64,000 bases of DNA from an uncultured Lachnospiraceae bacterium. GTDB lineage: Bacteria > Bacillota > Clostridia > Lachnospirales > Lachnospiraceae. Where the stretch lies: positions 20,064-84,063 of the forward strand of contig CAJUDZ010000013.1 in NCBI GenBank assembly GCA_910584965.1. Direction: 5' to 3'. Both the position numbers and the translations under genes were made by a program. Below the pieces are notes generated by a model. It worked only from the letters and a program-made list of their open reading frames with translations. It ran no database searches and was not told where the DNA came from. This document shows, one piece after another, positions 25,624-34,826 of this stretch (its first letter is position 1; every line of letters starts with the position of its first letter).

Positions 25624-26925
25624 TTAATAAATCAAAATTTTATCCCCGCAGGTCATGGCCTCCCTGATTTTTTCTATATCATAATCCGGCGCAAAGTTTT
25701 CCACAGTCCGACATATGTTTTCAATCACAGAATATTCTTCCTCCAGTTCTTCTGATATTTCACCGATTGTCTTCTTTCTTTTCAGCTTTTTGCAGACCAT
25801 TTTAAGCAATAAAAGTCGTTCTCCTTCTTTTTGACCTGTCTGAAATCCCTCTGCGAGTCCTTCTTTATGTCCTTCGGCATGTCCTTCCTTATGTCCTTCG
25901 GCACGTCCTTCTGCATGTCCTTCGGCACGTCCCTCTGCATGTCCTTCGGCACGTCCCTCTGCATGTCCTTCGGCACGTCCCTCCTCATGTCCTTTCGCAT
26001 GTCCTTCTGCATGTCCTTCGGCCCAGCCTTCTGCTTTCGCTTTTTCCCTCGCCGCCGGTAAATCAAAACCTTTAAAGTTTTCAAACAATTCACCCATTCT
26101 TCTCTCCTTCACCTGTCCGACAAACGCTTCTGCTTCTTCCTCGGAAACCTTAAAATGCCTTAACATAACTTTGATGACTCTTTCCAGAATATCCAATACT
26201 TCTTTTGTCGAACGCTCCGACAAATCTCTTAAATAATCTTTTGGCAGATTCAGTTCCCGAAATTCCTCCGCTTCCTGTATCCGGTTTATCAGCATCACAA
26301 GAGACAGCTCATCCTTTTTCCCGATTAATTCTTCTACGCTATATGAGTTTAACTGAATCAGCTTATAAAAGAATCCGGGCGTAAATGGTTCGAAGGCTTT
26401 ATGGAACATAATTCTGTCCTTAAAATTCCCGGATGCAGTCCAGTTTGCTTTCCCTTCGTAATATACGACAGGTAAAATCGGGGGATACTGAAATCCTTTT
26501 GTCTTGCTGATTCCCTTATGCTGCCTTTCCATTTCCTTTTCATAGTCTTCCCATATATAGACCATATACCTAAGTAACTGCATACTTATATTGTAATCAA
26601 CTTTGGTCTTATGTTCAATAAGAGAGATAAAATAAAAAGAGTTTTTTTCGGTTATCTTTACCCGCTTTACCGTATCCGAATTTCTTTCCTCGGTAAACAT
26701 CGGTATATAACGCTCTGATACATCTTCAATATCCTCGGCACGGACGTTTTTTAAAATCGGCATATTCATATAATTTCTCAAAAACTGAGAACATAATTCT
26801 GCGTTTCCGAATATGAGTTTACTACTGCTGTCATGCACTTTACTATTCTGTATCCGTTCCGGTATTTTTTCTTCCTTCACCTGTTCCTGCCGTTTTTTCT
26901 GTACATGTTTCTTTTGTCTGCTCAT
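25624..26925 (-). CDS. Rpn-family recombination-promoting nuclease/putative transposase
   Basis: About 433 residues from the ATG at 26925 (AAAGAGG upstream). The N-terminal half reads like the PD-(D/E)XK domain of the Rpn/PDDEXK family: a helix followed by FYFISLIEHKTKVDYNISMQLLRYM, with the E-x-K pair in EHK, and YPPILPVVYYEGKANWT. A middle helical region is followed by a tail of about 60 residues built of tandem Ala/His/Arg/Lys-Glu-Gly-His units, then a short helical C-terminus. Rpn proteins are DNA nucleases, often repetitive and phase-variable, with proposed roles in recombination or phage defence. Stand-alone; no inverted repeats flank it. Confidence 0.8.
   Translation of the reverse strand: MSRQKKHVQKKRQEQVKEEKIPERIQNSKVHDSSSKLIFGNAELCSQFLRNYMNMPILKNVRAEDIEDVSERYIPMFTEERNSDTVKRVKITEKNSFYFISLIEHKTKVDYNISMQLLRYMVYIWEDYEKEMERQHKGISKTKGFQYPPILPVVYYEGKANWTASGNFKDRIMFHKAFEPFTPGFFYKLIQLNSYSVEELIGKKDELSLVMLINRIQEAEEFRELNLPKDYLRDLSERSTKEVLDILERVIKVMLRHFKVSEEEAEAFVGQVKERRMGELFENFKGFDLPAAREKAKAEGWAEGHAEGHAKGHEEGRAEGHAEGRAEGHAEGRAEGHAEGRAEGHKEGHAEGHKEGLAEGFQTGQKEGERLLLLKMVCKKLKRKKTIGEISEELEEEYSVIENICRTVENFAPDYDIEKIREAMTCGDKILIY
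25855..26030 (-). repeat. Tandem 12-nt repeats in the Rpn gene
   Basis: About fourteen near-identical 12-nt units (GGACATGC-CGAA type on the coding strand) encode alternating Glu-Gly-His/Arg-Ala blocks. Such arrays change copy number by slippage; because 12 is a multiple of 3 the frame is kept. Confidence 0.85.
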
Positions 26926-26946
26926 TTTACCTCTTTTCCGGAACAT

Positions 26947-27283
26947 AGTGACCGGAAATTTCCGACATAAATTTTGACAGGAAAAACACTTTTCCTGAAA
27001 ATAAGCAAAATTTGACTGCTGGAAATCAGAATTTTCCGATGATTATTTTCCATTCTTTTTTTGGGTTTTCCATCATACCAGACGGTACGACTGTTATTCC
27101 TGACGGAATATAAGACTCACACAGACTTATGTGCGATAAGATTATTATATAGAAATACATAAAGATATGCAAGCTTTATTATGCCCTTATTCACTGAGTC
27201 TCTTATTCACTGAGTGCCTGCAAGTCAGGTTCTGCAATCAGCAAGGAGACACGCATCCTTGCTGACTGAAAAGAACAGCATAC
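26947..27283. other. AT-rich gap with a direct repeat and a hairpin
   Basis: There is no credible gene. A tandem 16-nt repeat (CTTATTCACTGAGT plus two bases, twice) lies at about 27185-27216. A perfect 10-bp hairpin, TCAGCAAGGA / TCCTTGCTGA with an 8-nt loop, lies at 27238-27265 and may mark the end of the RND-TetR transcript, although no T-run follows. Confidence 0.55.
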
Positions 27284-27913
27284 TTATAAAAGATCTATCT
27301 CGTCCGCTTCTTTACATATTCCTTTACAGACCAGCGCGCGCAGAGTCTCTCTTTCCACTGTACGGTTTTGACTGTACCTGGCCTCGTTTAACAGCATGCC
27401 GTAACCAAAAATTCTGGAATAAATACTCATCACCAGATAATCCCGTTTTTCTTCGGAAAAGGATTCCGGGTCTTTGCACACATCCTGTAATATCTGTTTT
27501 ACAACGCTTACTATCGGCATTTCTCCAAACAGCCGCTGCTGCTCCACCACTTCCCGGAACCGGCTGCTTGTAACGGAATTACCGGAAATCAGATGAATCA
27601 GTCGAAAAACACAGTTTGCATCCGGAACACACCTTTCCATTGTAAGAAGAACATAGTTTATTTTATCGTAAAGATTCTTTTCTTTCCGCGTTCCTTCATA
27701 AATTTTCCTGCAGAATACTTCTACATTATAGCAAATTGCCCTGCCGATCATTTCTTCTTTATCGGAAAAATATTCATAGGCAGTACCTTTTCCGATGCCT
27801 GCTTTTCTGGTAATTTCCGATACCGTAAGGCTGTTTATGTCCGCACCTTCTTCCAAAAGCGCAAATACGGCCTGATAAATTGCTCTGACTTTGGGTAGAT
27901 TTTCTTTATTCAT
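27284..27913 (-). CDS. TetR-family transcriptional regulator
   Basis: 209 residues. N-terminal helix-turn-helix (LTVSEITRKAGIGKGTAYEYFSDKEEM) and a helical ligand-binding C-terminus. It overlaps the end of the RND exporter gene by 8 bp, so it is translated from the same message. The palindrome upstream of the exporter is the expected operator, giving autoregulated, ligand-inducible export. The ligand is unknown. Confidence 0.9.
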   Translation of the reverse strand: MNKENLPKVRAIYQAVFALLEEGADINSLTVSEITRKAGIGKGTAYEYFSDKEEMIGRAICYNVEVFCRKIYEGTRKEKNLYDKINYVLLTMERCVPDANCVFRLIHLISGNSVTSSRFREVVEQQRLFGEMPIVSVVKQILQDVCKDPESFSEEKRDYLVMSIYSRIFGYGMLLNEARYSQNRTVERETLRALVCKGICKEADEIDLL

Positions 27914-30900
27914 TTACTTTTCCATTCTCCAATAACAACAGTCTTTCTGCGTCTTTGCTGCCTTTTCTTCCCTTACGCGTAAAAATATCGTAAACACAGG
28001 GAATAACAATGAGTGTCAGCAATGTTCCATAAATCAGTCCGCCTATTGTGACGACGGACATGGGCTTTGACATATCCGCCCCCATATCGTCGCTGAAAGC
28101 CATCGTGCTCAGGGCCAGTATTGTTGTTAAAGCCGTCATCATAACCGGGCGGAGCCTTGTTTTACCGGCAGTAATAATGGCTTCCCTCTTATCCATGCCG
28201 TCGTCGCGCAGCTGGTTGATATAATCCACCAGAACAATCCCGTTATTTACAATTATGCCCGATAACATAACGAAGCCGATCAGCGCGATAACGCTCACCT
28301 CGCTTCCGCTGATTACGAGTCCCATAAAGCCTCCCGTAAAGGCAAGCGGAATGGTAAACATGATAATAAAAGGCAAAAGCAGGGACTGAAACTGTGCTAC
28401 CATGATCAGATACATGAAAATCAACGCAAGCAGCAGCATCAGGTACACCTGTTCCATCGCATCGGTTATTGTTTCGTTTTCACCGCTCATCGTAAAGCTG
28501 TAACCGGCCGGCATTTCATAATTTGACAGCGCCTTCTCCACATCTTCGGCAACAAAACCTATATTATAACCTTCCGCAATGGACGCCGTTACGCCGATAT
28601 ATCTGCTCTGTTCGACCCTGTTGACCGACTTGGGTGCCTGTGTGCTTTCAAATACGGCAATTTCTGAAAGCCTGATCTTTTCTTTTGTACCGTCCTGTTT
28701 GTTTCTTTCAATTTCCAGATTTTTGATCAGATCTCTGGTCAATTCCAGATCTTTTGCATTTTTGACATATACATCGTACTCTTCTATCTCTGTTTCCAGC
28801 GTCGTCGCGCTTGCGGCATCCGCCAGTTTTGCCTGCATCTGTTGGAAAACCTGTGCAACCGTAAGTCCATATTCAATCGCTTTATCTCTGTCGATCATAA
28901 TCCGAAGTTCGCCCGTGGATTCCTCCAGCCCGTCGGAAACATCCACTGTTCCTTCCACGCTGTCCACGATCGCGGCGACGTCTTTGGCAATGCTTTGCAG
29001 CGTATCCAGCTCACGTCCCTTGATCTGGACGGTAATGCCGCTTCCGCCAAGCGCGCTCATATCCATCGTAGACGTCTCTATGGCCGCCTCGGCATGGGCC
29101 TCTTCCAGAATATCCGCTATATTTTCCTGGATATCCTTTGCAATTTCCTGATTATCCCTTTCTTTATCTTCCCGCAGCGCGATATATAACGATGTGGAAT
29201 TGTCCGCGGAGTTTCCTCCCCCCGTCAGCATGCCCATGTTGGAAGTGCTCGCCATGGCGCCGACATCTTCCACCTCATCCATTTCCATCAGTTTTTCCAC
29301 CACTTTATCCGTTACTTCCGCCGTTTCGGTAAGCGGCGTATCTTTTGGCAGCGTCAGCGTCATGCTGATCTGGGTACTGTCCATATCCGGCATAAAAGCG
29401 GTTCCTTTTGCAAAAGATGCTTTTATACTGACAAGCAGGAGCGCAAACACCAGCAACAGCACAATCGGTTTAAACCGCAAAGACAGAGACAGCGTTTTTT
29501 CATATACCCTGATCAGACCTCCGAAGAATCTGCCTTCTTTCTGTTCTTTTGTTTTTGACAACACACCCGCTGCCATAGCAGGCACTACGGTCATCGCAAT
29601 AAGCAGGCTGGCAAAAAGGGAATAGGCAATCGTAAGTCCCATATCGACAAAAAGCTGTCTCGTAATGCCCTCTGTAAATACGATCGGAAGAAAAACACAG
29701 ACCGTCGTAAGGGTAGAAGCCACAATCGCTCCGGCCACCTCTCCCGCACCTTTTACGGCCGCTTCTTTCGCCGAACATCCTCCGCTTCGCAGCCTGAAAA
29801 TATTTTCGATCACGACGATGGAGTTATCCACCAGCATGCCCACGCCAAGCGCAAGACCCGACAGGGAAATAACGTTTAATGTTATGCCGCTGAAATACAT
29901 GCACACGATCGCCGTAATCAGACTGATCGGTATCGAACAGGCCACCACCGCCGTGGGCCTCCAGTCTTTCAGAAACAATATCAGGATTAAAATTGCAAGA
30001 ACCGCTCCAAACAGCACATTGTTTATAATGGAATCCATAATAAAATCAATATAGATTCCCTGGTCCATCAGTGTAATCAGAATTAAATCTTCATTTTCCG
30101 CTTTTAACTGTTCGAATTTTTCCAGGATTTTATCGGAAACATCCCCCGTAGAATAACCTGTCTGTTTCTGAATCGTCACCATAATGCCGGGCGCGCCGTT
30201 TACATTGGCATAGATATCATCGGCGTTATCCGTCATGAATACATCCGCCACATCTTCGAGCGTAATGACATCCACGCCCTCCATTTCCGGATTGAGAAGC
30301 GGCATCTTCTTCAATGCTTCGATGTCCTCCGGTTTATCTCCAACCCGGACCAAATAATCGATTCCGTCCTCCGTAACATAACCGGCCGGCATGGAAAAGT
30401 TCTGCGCCGCCAGCAGCGATTTTACCGTATCTACCGTAAGAATGCCGTTCATATCCGCCTTCTCATAGGCATTTTCCCTGGCCTCTTCCAGATCTTTTTC
30501 CCCGTCGAGAATCTGCTGCAGCGCATCGGAAAGCTGTTCGGATGTTTCGTTCAGCTGTTCTTCACCTTCTTTCAGCTGTTCTAGCGCGGAATCAAGCTGT
30601 TCCTGACCGGCTTCCAACTGCTCCTCGCCAACTTCAAGCTGTTTTTCACTGGCTTCCAGCTGCGATTCGGCCGTCGAAATCTGAAGTTCTCCGATGCTGA
30701 TAACGGTCTGGGCATTGGCAAACTCAACGGCTGCCGTTAAATTACCCTGATACAGCTCGACAAGCGCGCTGTCCAGCTTCTCGATATTTTCCTCGATGGT
30801 GGGGAGCTGAGCCTCCAGCGCAGCAATCATTGTCTCCTGCATCGTGACCGTTCCGGCCAGTTCTTCTCTCTGCGCCTTCATCGTTTCTATGCCGGCTTCC

Positions 30901-32126
30901 CCGCCCATTGCCTCAATAGCAGAACTCAGCGTCGCTTTCATCGCTTCAATCTGCACTCTGATATCATCATCGCTCATAATGCTGATATCCACCGACAGAA
31001 GCTGAGACAAAATCATTTTCTGTTCGTCGGAAAGGGACCCGCCATCCGCCAACGACAGGCTGTCGATCATATTCAGCGTTGATACCGCGCTTTCATACTG
31101 AGCCACTACTTCATCAATCTGGGAAATACCGGACTGCGCCGCTTCTTTAGCCCCCTGAGCCGTCGCAATTTCCATTGTCAGATGTGTCTTTGCCGCCTCC
31201 AGATCCGCTTTGGCCGTTATGATTTCTGTCTCGGCTTCCGCCAGCTTTTCGGTCATCTCGCTTTTCTTACTGTCGAGTTCATTCTTTCCCTCTTCCAGTT
31301 TCGTCTTATTTTCGGCAATTTCTGCTTTCCCGTCGGCAAGTTTCTGCTTATTCTCTTCCAGTTCCACACGGCTGTCTTCGAGTTCCTGCTGGGAATCCGC
31401 AATCTCCTGTCTGCTGTCCGCAAGTTCCGTTCTCGCATCGGCAAGTTCCGCCTGGCCGTCATAGATCTCCTGTTTTCCGTCCGCAAGTTCCTGTTCCGCA
31501 TCCTTCATCTCTTCGTCGATCGAAGAAAAAATCTGTTCGTTAATGACATCTATTTTTTCCTGTCTGATAATGACATTGACGCTTTCTTCAAACAGTCCGG
31601 ACGCGCTGGCGGATGCTACGCCTTCGATGCTTTCCAGTTCCGGAATCACCATATTCTGCGTCATCTCACTGACCTGTGCGTCGGTCATTTCCGTATTTCC
31701 GACAGCTGCAATCATAATCGGGAGCATATCCGGATTCAGTTTCATGATAATCGGACTTCCGATATCATCGCTCCAATAGCTTTTGATCTGGTCCAGATTT
31801 TCCCGAATCTCCAGCGAAACCGCATTCATATCCGCTGACTGCGCAAATTCCAGAATGACCATCGAATAGTTCTCGCTGGAAACCGAACTGATTCCTTCTA
31901 TGTTACTGACCGTCGCCATAGAAGCCTCGACCGGCTGCGTCACAACCATCTCCACCGTTTCCGGACTGGCTCCCGGATAAGTCGTCATGACGATGACATA
32001 GGGCAGGCTGATGCTTGGCAGCAAATCCGTAGACATTCTTGTAAAAGAAACAACACCCAGAACTACCGCCAGAATTACCGCCACCAGAACGGTATAAGGT
32101 TTTTTGACACTGAATTTTCCCAACAT
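27906..32126 (-). CDS. RND-family (HAE1-like) exporter with large coiled-coil insertion
   Basis: 1406 residues. The ends follow the AcrB/MMPL-type RND plan: first helix near residues 10-30, pore-domain motifs (MSTDLLPSISLPYVIV), central membrane block (GVGMLVDNSIVVIENIFRL with the proton-relay Asp), and a closing helical block (GFVMLSGIIVNNGIVLVDYI). Typical members are about 1030-1060 residues. The extra length is an insertion at about residues 205-550 of heptad-like ELADG/QLEAG repeats resembling YhgE/Pip coiled coils. No periplasmic adaptor gene is adjacent, so it may work alone, spanning the thick Gram-positive wall with the coiled coil. First gene of the operon with the TetR regulator. 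Confidence 0.9.
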   Translation of the reverse strand: MLGKFSVKKPYTVLVAVILAVVLGVVSFTRMSTDLLPSISLPYVIVMTTYPGASPETVEMVVTQPVEASMATVSNIEGISSVSSENYSMVILEFAQSADMNAVSLEIRENLDQIKSYWSDDIGSPIIMKLNPDMLPIMIAAVGNTEMTDAQVSEMTQNMVIPELESIEGVASASASGLFEESVNVIIRQEKIDVINEQIFSSIDEEMKDAEQELADGKQEIYDGQAELADARTELADSRQEIADSQQELEDSRVELEENKQKLADGKAEIAENKTKLEEGKNELDSKKSEMTEKLAEAETEIITAKADLEAAKTHLTMEIATAQGAKEAAQSGISQIDEVVAQYESAVSTLNMIDSLSLADGGSLSDEQKMILSQLLSVDISIMSDDDIRVQIEAMKATLSSAIEAMGGEAGIETMKAQREELAGTVTMQETMIAALEAQLPTIEENIEKLDSALVELYQGNLTAAVEFANAQTVISIGELQISTAESQLEASEKQLEVGEEQLEAGQEQLDSALEQLKEGEEQLNETSEQLSDALQQILDGEKDLEEARENAYEKADMNGILTVDTVKSLLAAQNFSMPAGYVTEDGIDYLVRVGDKPEDIEALKKMPLLNPEMEGVDVITLEDVADVFMTDNADDIYANVNGAPGIMVTIQKQTGYSTGDVSDKILEKFEQLKAENEDLILITLMDQGIYIDFIMDSIINNVLFGAVLAILILILFLKDWRPTAVVACSIPISLITAIVCMYFSGITLNVISLSGLALGVGMLVDNSIVVIENIFRLRSGGCSAKEAAVKGAGEVAGAIVASTLTTVCVFLPIVFTEGITRQLFVDMGLTIAYSLFASLLIAMTVVPAMAAGVLSKTKEQKEGRFFGGLIRVYEKTLSLSLRFKPIVLLLVFALLLVSIKASFAKGTAFMPDMDSTQISMTLTLPKDTPLTETAEVTDKVVEKLMEMDEVEDVGAMASTSNMGMLTGGGNSADNSTSLYIALREDKERDNQEIAKDIQENIADILEEAHAEAAIETSTMDMSALGGSGITVQIKGRELDTLQSIAKDVAAIVDSVEGTVDVSDGLEESTGELRIMIDRDKAIEYGLTVAQVFQQMQAKLADAASATTLETEIEEYDVYVKNAKDLELTRDLIKNLEIERNKQDGTKEKIRLSEIAVFESTQAPKSVNRVEQSRYIGVTASIAEGYNIGFVAEDVEKALSNYEMPAGYSFTMSGENETITDAMEQVYLMLLLALIFMYLIMVAQFQSLLLPFIIMFTIPLAFTGGFMGLVISGSEVSVIALIGFVMLSGIIVNNGIVLVDYINQLRDDGMDKREAIITAGKTRLRPVMMTALTTILALSTMAFSDDMGADMSKPMSVVTIGGLIYGTLLTLIVIPCVYDIFTRKGRKGSKDAERLLLLENGKVNE

Positions 32127-32146
32127 ATGTATGCTCCTTTTTCCGT

Positions 32147-32158
32147 CCGACCGGTCGG
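32147..32158 (-). promoter_or_regulatory. Probable TetR operator
   Basis: Perfect 12-bp palindrome CCGACCGGTCGG inside a 16-bp imperfect palindrome, 20 bp upstream of the RND start. GACCGNNCGGTC-type palindromes are typical of TetR/AcrR sites. Confidence 0.75.
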
Positions 32159-32173
32159 TCGGTTTTGATATAT

Positions 32174-32198
32174 AAAAACCGCCGCTTAAAAGCGACGA
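32174..32198 (-). terminator. Terminator after the tRNA pair
   Basis: On the minus strand a CGTCGCTT/AAGCGGCG hairpin is followed by GGTTTTTA; it lies 14 bp after the tRNA-Leu 3' end. Confidence 0.7.
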
Positions 32199-32211
32199 TC
32201 TCTCTTCTTAC

Positions 32212-32297
32212 TGCCGGCGACCGGAATCGAACCGGTACGGGAGGTTAGTCCCGCAGGATTTTAAGTCCTGTGCGTCTGCCAGTTCCGCCACGCCGGC
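32212..32297 (-). tRNA. tRNA-Leu (TAA)
   Basis: 86 nt with a 7-bp acceptor stem GCCGGCG/CGCCGGC, discriminator A, anticodon loop CTTAAAA (anticodon TAA), a long class II variable arm (GCGGGACTAACCTCCCGT) and a TTCGATT T-loop. CCA is not encoded. Confidence 0.96.
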
Positions 32298-32303
32298 CTG
32301 CAA

Positions 32304-32385
32304 TGGATGGAGGTGGATTCGAACCACCGAAGCAAAATGCAGCAGATTTACAGTCTGTCCCCTTTGGCCACTCGGGAATCCATCC
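32304..32385 (-). tRNA. tRNA-Tyr (GTA)
   Basis: 82 nt with acceptor stem GGATGGA/TCCATCC, discriminator A, anticodon stem-loop CAGAC-TGTAAAT-CTG (anticodon GTA), a class II variable arm and a TTCGAAT T-loop. It is co-transcribed with tRNA-Leu 6 bp downstream. CCA is not encoded. Confidence 0.96.
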
Positions 32386-32415
32386 GTTTATGTGAGATTG
32401 CTCTCACAGTTATCA

Positions 32416-32444
32416 TTTATAACATATCACTATTCAAATTGCAA
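32416..32444 (-). promoter_or_regulatory. Promoter of the tRNA-Tyr/tRNA-Leu unit
   Basis: On the minus strand, TTGCAA (32439-32444), 17-bp spacer, TATAAA (32416-32421). It overlaps the end of the GH13 gene. Confidence 0.7.
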
Positions 32445-34565
32445 GAAATTTTTCTTTTCGGGCTTATCGGAAATATGCTGTAATATAACCGCGGAAGTCG
32501 CCGGAAGCGTAATCTTTACTTTTCCCGCAACGACAGGATATTCCTTTGATACCGTCGAAAAACCTTCCGCTGTTGTAATCAGCAGCTGTTTCAGCATACA
32601 TTCCTTCGGTATACCAATATACCATACGGATAATGATTGTGTCACTTCATGATCATTATTATTCACCAGTATAACGGACTGCGAATCTTTCGTAAAACGG
32701 CCGTAACCGATAACATTATAATCTTCCAGAATATATTTTAGCGATCCTTTCAGAAATTCGGGATTCTGCTTATGAATCTGAATCACCGCCTTATGGAATG
32801 CAATCAGTTCCTGATCTTCATGTCCCCAGGGATACGTCCGTCTGTTATCCGGATCCGTAAAACCGCAGACACCCGCTTCGTCTCCATAATATATCGTGGG
32901 CGCGCCCATCCACGTCATCTGAATGACAACCGCCTCCCGGAACACGGCTTTACTAACGCCTTCATTCGCCGCTTCGGGACCCAATGTATTCGTTCTTCCG
33001 ACTTTGCGGTTCGTTCTCGTCAGAAAACGGGAATGGTCGTGATTGGACAACTCATTCATCGCCGTCTGCAGAGACTGTATCGGAAAACTGGCGCAATGAT
33101 GTCTCATGGCATCCCAGAAACATTTTGCATTTCCAAATAAATCCTGGCGATAATCGTCGCTGTGCTTCTGCATGCCTGTTAAAAACCATGTGACAGGCTC
33201 CATAAAAGCATCATAGTTCATAACCGTATCCCATTCGTTCCCCTGCAGCCAGTCTTTCGGATCTCCGTAGTGTTCAGCCAGAATAATCGCATCCGGATTC
33301 GCAGTTTTCACCGCTTTTCGAAATTCCTGCCAGAAAAAATGGTTAAATTCCGGGCTGTGCCCCAAATCCGCGGCTACATCCAGCCGCCATCCATCCGCAT
33401 TGTAAGGGGGAGAAACCCATTTCTTCGCGATATGGAGAACATAATGAAGAAGCTCCCTGGAATTTTCATAATTCAGTTTCGGAAGCGTGTCATGCCCCCA
33501 CCAGCCGTCATAAGTGCCGTTATAAGGCCATTTATGATCATCATAAAAGCGGAAATAATTATGGTAGGGACTTTCCTTTGTGACATAAGCCCCTTTCTCA
33601 TAACCTTCCACATCTTCATAGATTCGTTCTTTGTCTATCCATTTATTGAAAGAACCGCAATGATTGAAGACGCCGTCCAAAATCACTCTGATGCCTCTTC
33701 TGTGCGCCTCTTTCACCACTTCGGCAAAAAGAGCGTTGCTTGACTCCAGATTTTCTTTATTGGATACACGGTTAATATATTTTGTGGCAAAACGGTTCTC
33801 ATGCTGACCCGGCTGTAATACATCTCCCGTATCATTGACAATTTTCCCGAAATGCGGATCGATGTTGTCATAATCCTGTATATCGTATTTATGGTTGGAC
33901 GGAGAAACGAAGAGCGGATTAAAATAAATGACATCGATGCCCAAATCCTGTAAGTAATCCATTTTATCCAGAACACCCTGCAGATCGCCGCCATAAAACT
34001 CCCGCACACCCATATTTGCAGGATACTTATTCCAGTCGTCTACTTTTACGGTTCCTTCTCCGATATAACGGTACTCATCGCTTAAAACATCATTTGACGG
34101 ATCGCCATTATAAAAGCGGTCTACATAGATTTGATAAAAAACCGCGCCTTTTGCCCAGTCCGGCGTTTTAAATCCGGGAATAATCTGAAAATGGTAGTAT
34201 TTATTAACATCCCGCACGACCCCTCTTGTATCGAAAATACAGGAAATCGAACCGGCATGTACCTCGAAATAGTAGACCAGCTTTTCATTCTCAAGCTGTT
34301 CCGTATGTGCATAATAATCAAAATAATCGTTCGATTCGACTTTCAGCATCAAATGCTTTTCGTTCTTACTTACCAGAAAAACTCTGTCAATATTATTCCT
34401 TGCGGCTCGGAATCGAATCGTTACTTCTCCATACGCGCTCGGTTCCGCCGGTGTAATATAATTTTCCGTCACATCGGTAAACAAAGCTTTCCTGTTAAAG
34501 ACAGGGCGCATTGACGAAATGTACTGATAATTCTGTTCTGCCTTAAAAAACCGGTTAAAATCCAT
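32430..34565 (-). CDS. GH13 alpha-amylase family enzyme (neopullulanase/cyclomaltodextrinase-like)
   Basis: 711 residues, no signal peptide, so intracellular. An N-terminal beta-sandwich domain (about residues 1-130) precedes the (beta/alpha)8 barrel starting WAKGAVFYQIYVDRF. Conserved region I is VILDGVFNHCG, region II GWRLDVAADLG (nucleophile Asp), region III IILAEHYGD (acid/base Glu), region IV NHDHSRF. A C-terminal beta domain follows. It should cleave alpha-1,4 (and perhaps alpha-1,6) linkages of maltodextrins taken up by the cell. It is monocistronic, with no sugar transporter nearby. Confidence 0.93.
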   Translation of the reverse strand: MDFNRFFKAEQNYQYISSMRPVFNRKALFTDVTENYITPAEPSAYGEVTIRFRAARNNIDRVFLVSKNEKHLMLKVESNDYFDYYAHTEQLENEKLVYYFEVHAGSISCIFDTRGVVRDVNKYYHFQIIPGFKTPDWAKGAVFYQIYVDRFYNGDPSNDVLSDEYRYIGEGTVKVDDWNKYPANMGVREFYGGDLQGVLDKMDYLQDLGIDVIYFNPLFVSPSNHKYDIQDYDNIDPHFGKIVNDTGDVLQPGQHENRFATKYINRVSNKENLESSNALFAEVVKEAHRRGIRVILDGVFNHCGSFNKWIDKERIYEDVEGYEKGAYVTKESPYHNYFRFYDDHKWPYNGTYDGWWGHDTLPKLNYENSRELLHYVLHIAKKWVSPPYNADGWRLDVAADLGHSPEFNHFFWQEFRKAVKTANPDAIILAEHYGDPKDWLQGNEWDTVMNYDAFMEPVTWFLTGMQKHSDDYRQDLFGNAKCFWDAMRHHCASFPIQSLQTAMNELSNHDHSRFLTRTNRKVGRTNTLGPEAANEGVSKAVFREAVVIQMTWMGAPTIYYGDEAGVCGFTDPDNRRTYPWGHEDQELIAFHKAVIQIHKQNPEFLKGSLKYILEDYNVIGYGRFTKDSQSVILVNNNDHEVTQSLSVWYIGIPKECMLKQLLITTAEGFSTVSKEYPVVAGKVKITLPATSAVILQHISDKPEKKNFLQFE

Positions 34566-34651
34566 ACGGGCAATCCTCCATCATCCATTATTATTGCTTG
34601 ATCTCCGTCACACCAATATAACCATTTCCGTTACGGCAATTTCCAAATAAA

Positions 34652-34686
34652 GTAAAAAAGACAGCTTTGGAATCGCTGTCCTTTTT
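34652..34686 (-). terminator. Terminator downstream of ftsH
   Basis: GACAGC...GCTGTC hairpin flanked by A- and T-runs, ending TTTTTTAC on the minus strand, 140 bp after the ftsH stop. The AT-rich stretch between (34687-34826) holds no gene. Confidence 0.8.
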
Positions 34687-34826
34687 AGAGAAGGTATTTC
34701 TTCTTATGGGGTATAGCAAAAAACTATATAATGTATTGGGGGTTACAAGTGTATAATAGCATAGCCCTGAAAAACCTACAATCCATAGGATTCACAAATA
34801 TTACAATTTCATTCATTGTTTTTTGT

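Noticed and set aside
25855..26030. CRISPR-like repetition
   Set aside because: Units are 12 nt, contiguous and coding, with no spacers.
25782..26093. Frames with Lys-Asp-Met/Arg-Asp-Val and Met-Ser-Phe-Gly periodic proteins over the Rpn repeat
   Set aside because: They are shadows of the 12-nt tandem repeat in other frames; only the Rpn frame continues into a conserved nuclease domain with a ribosome site.
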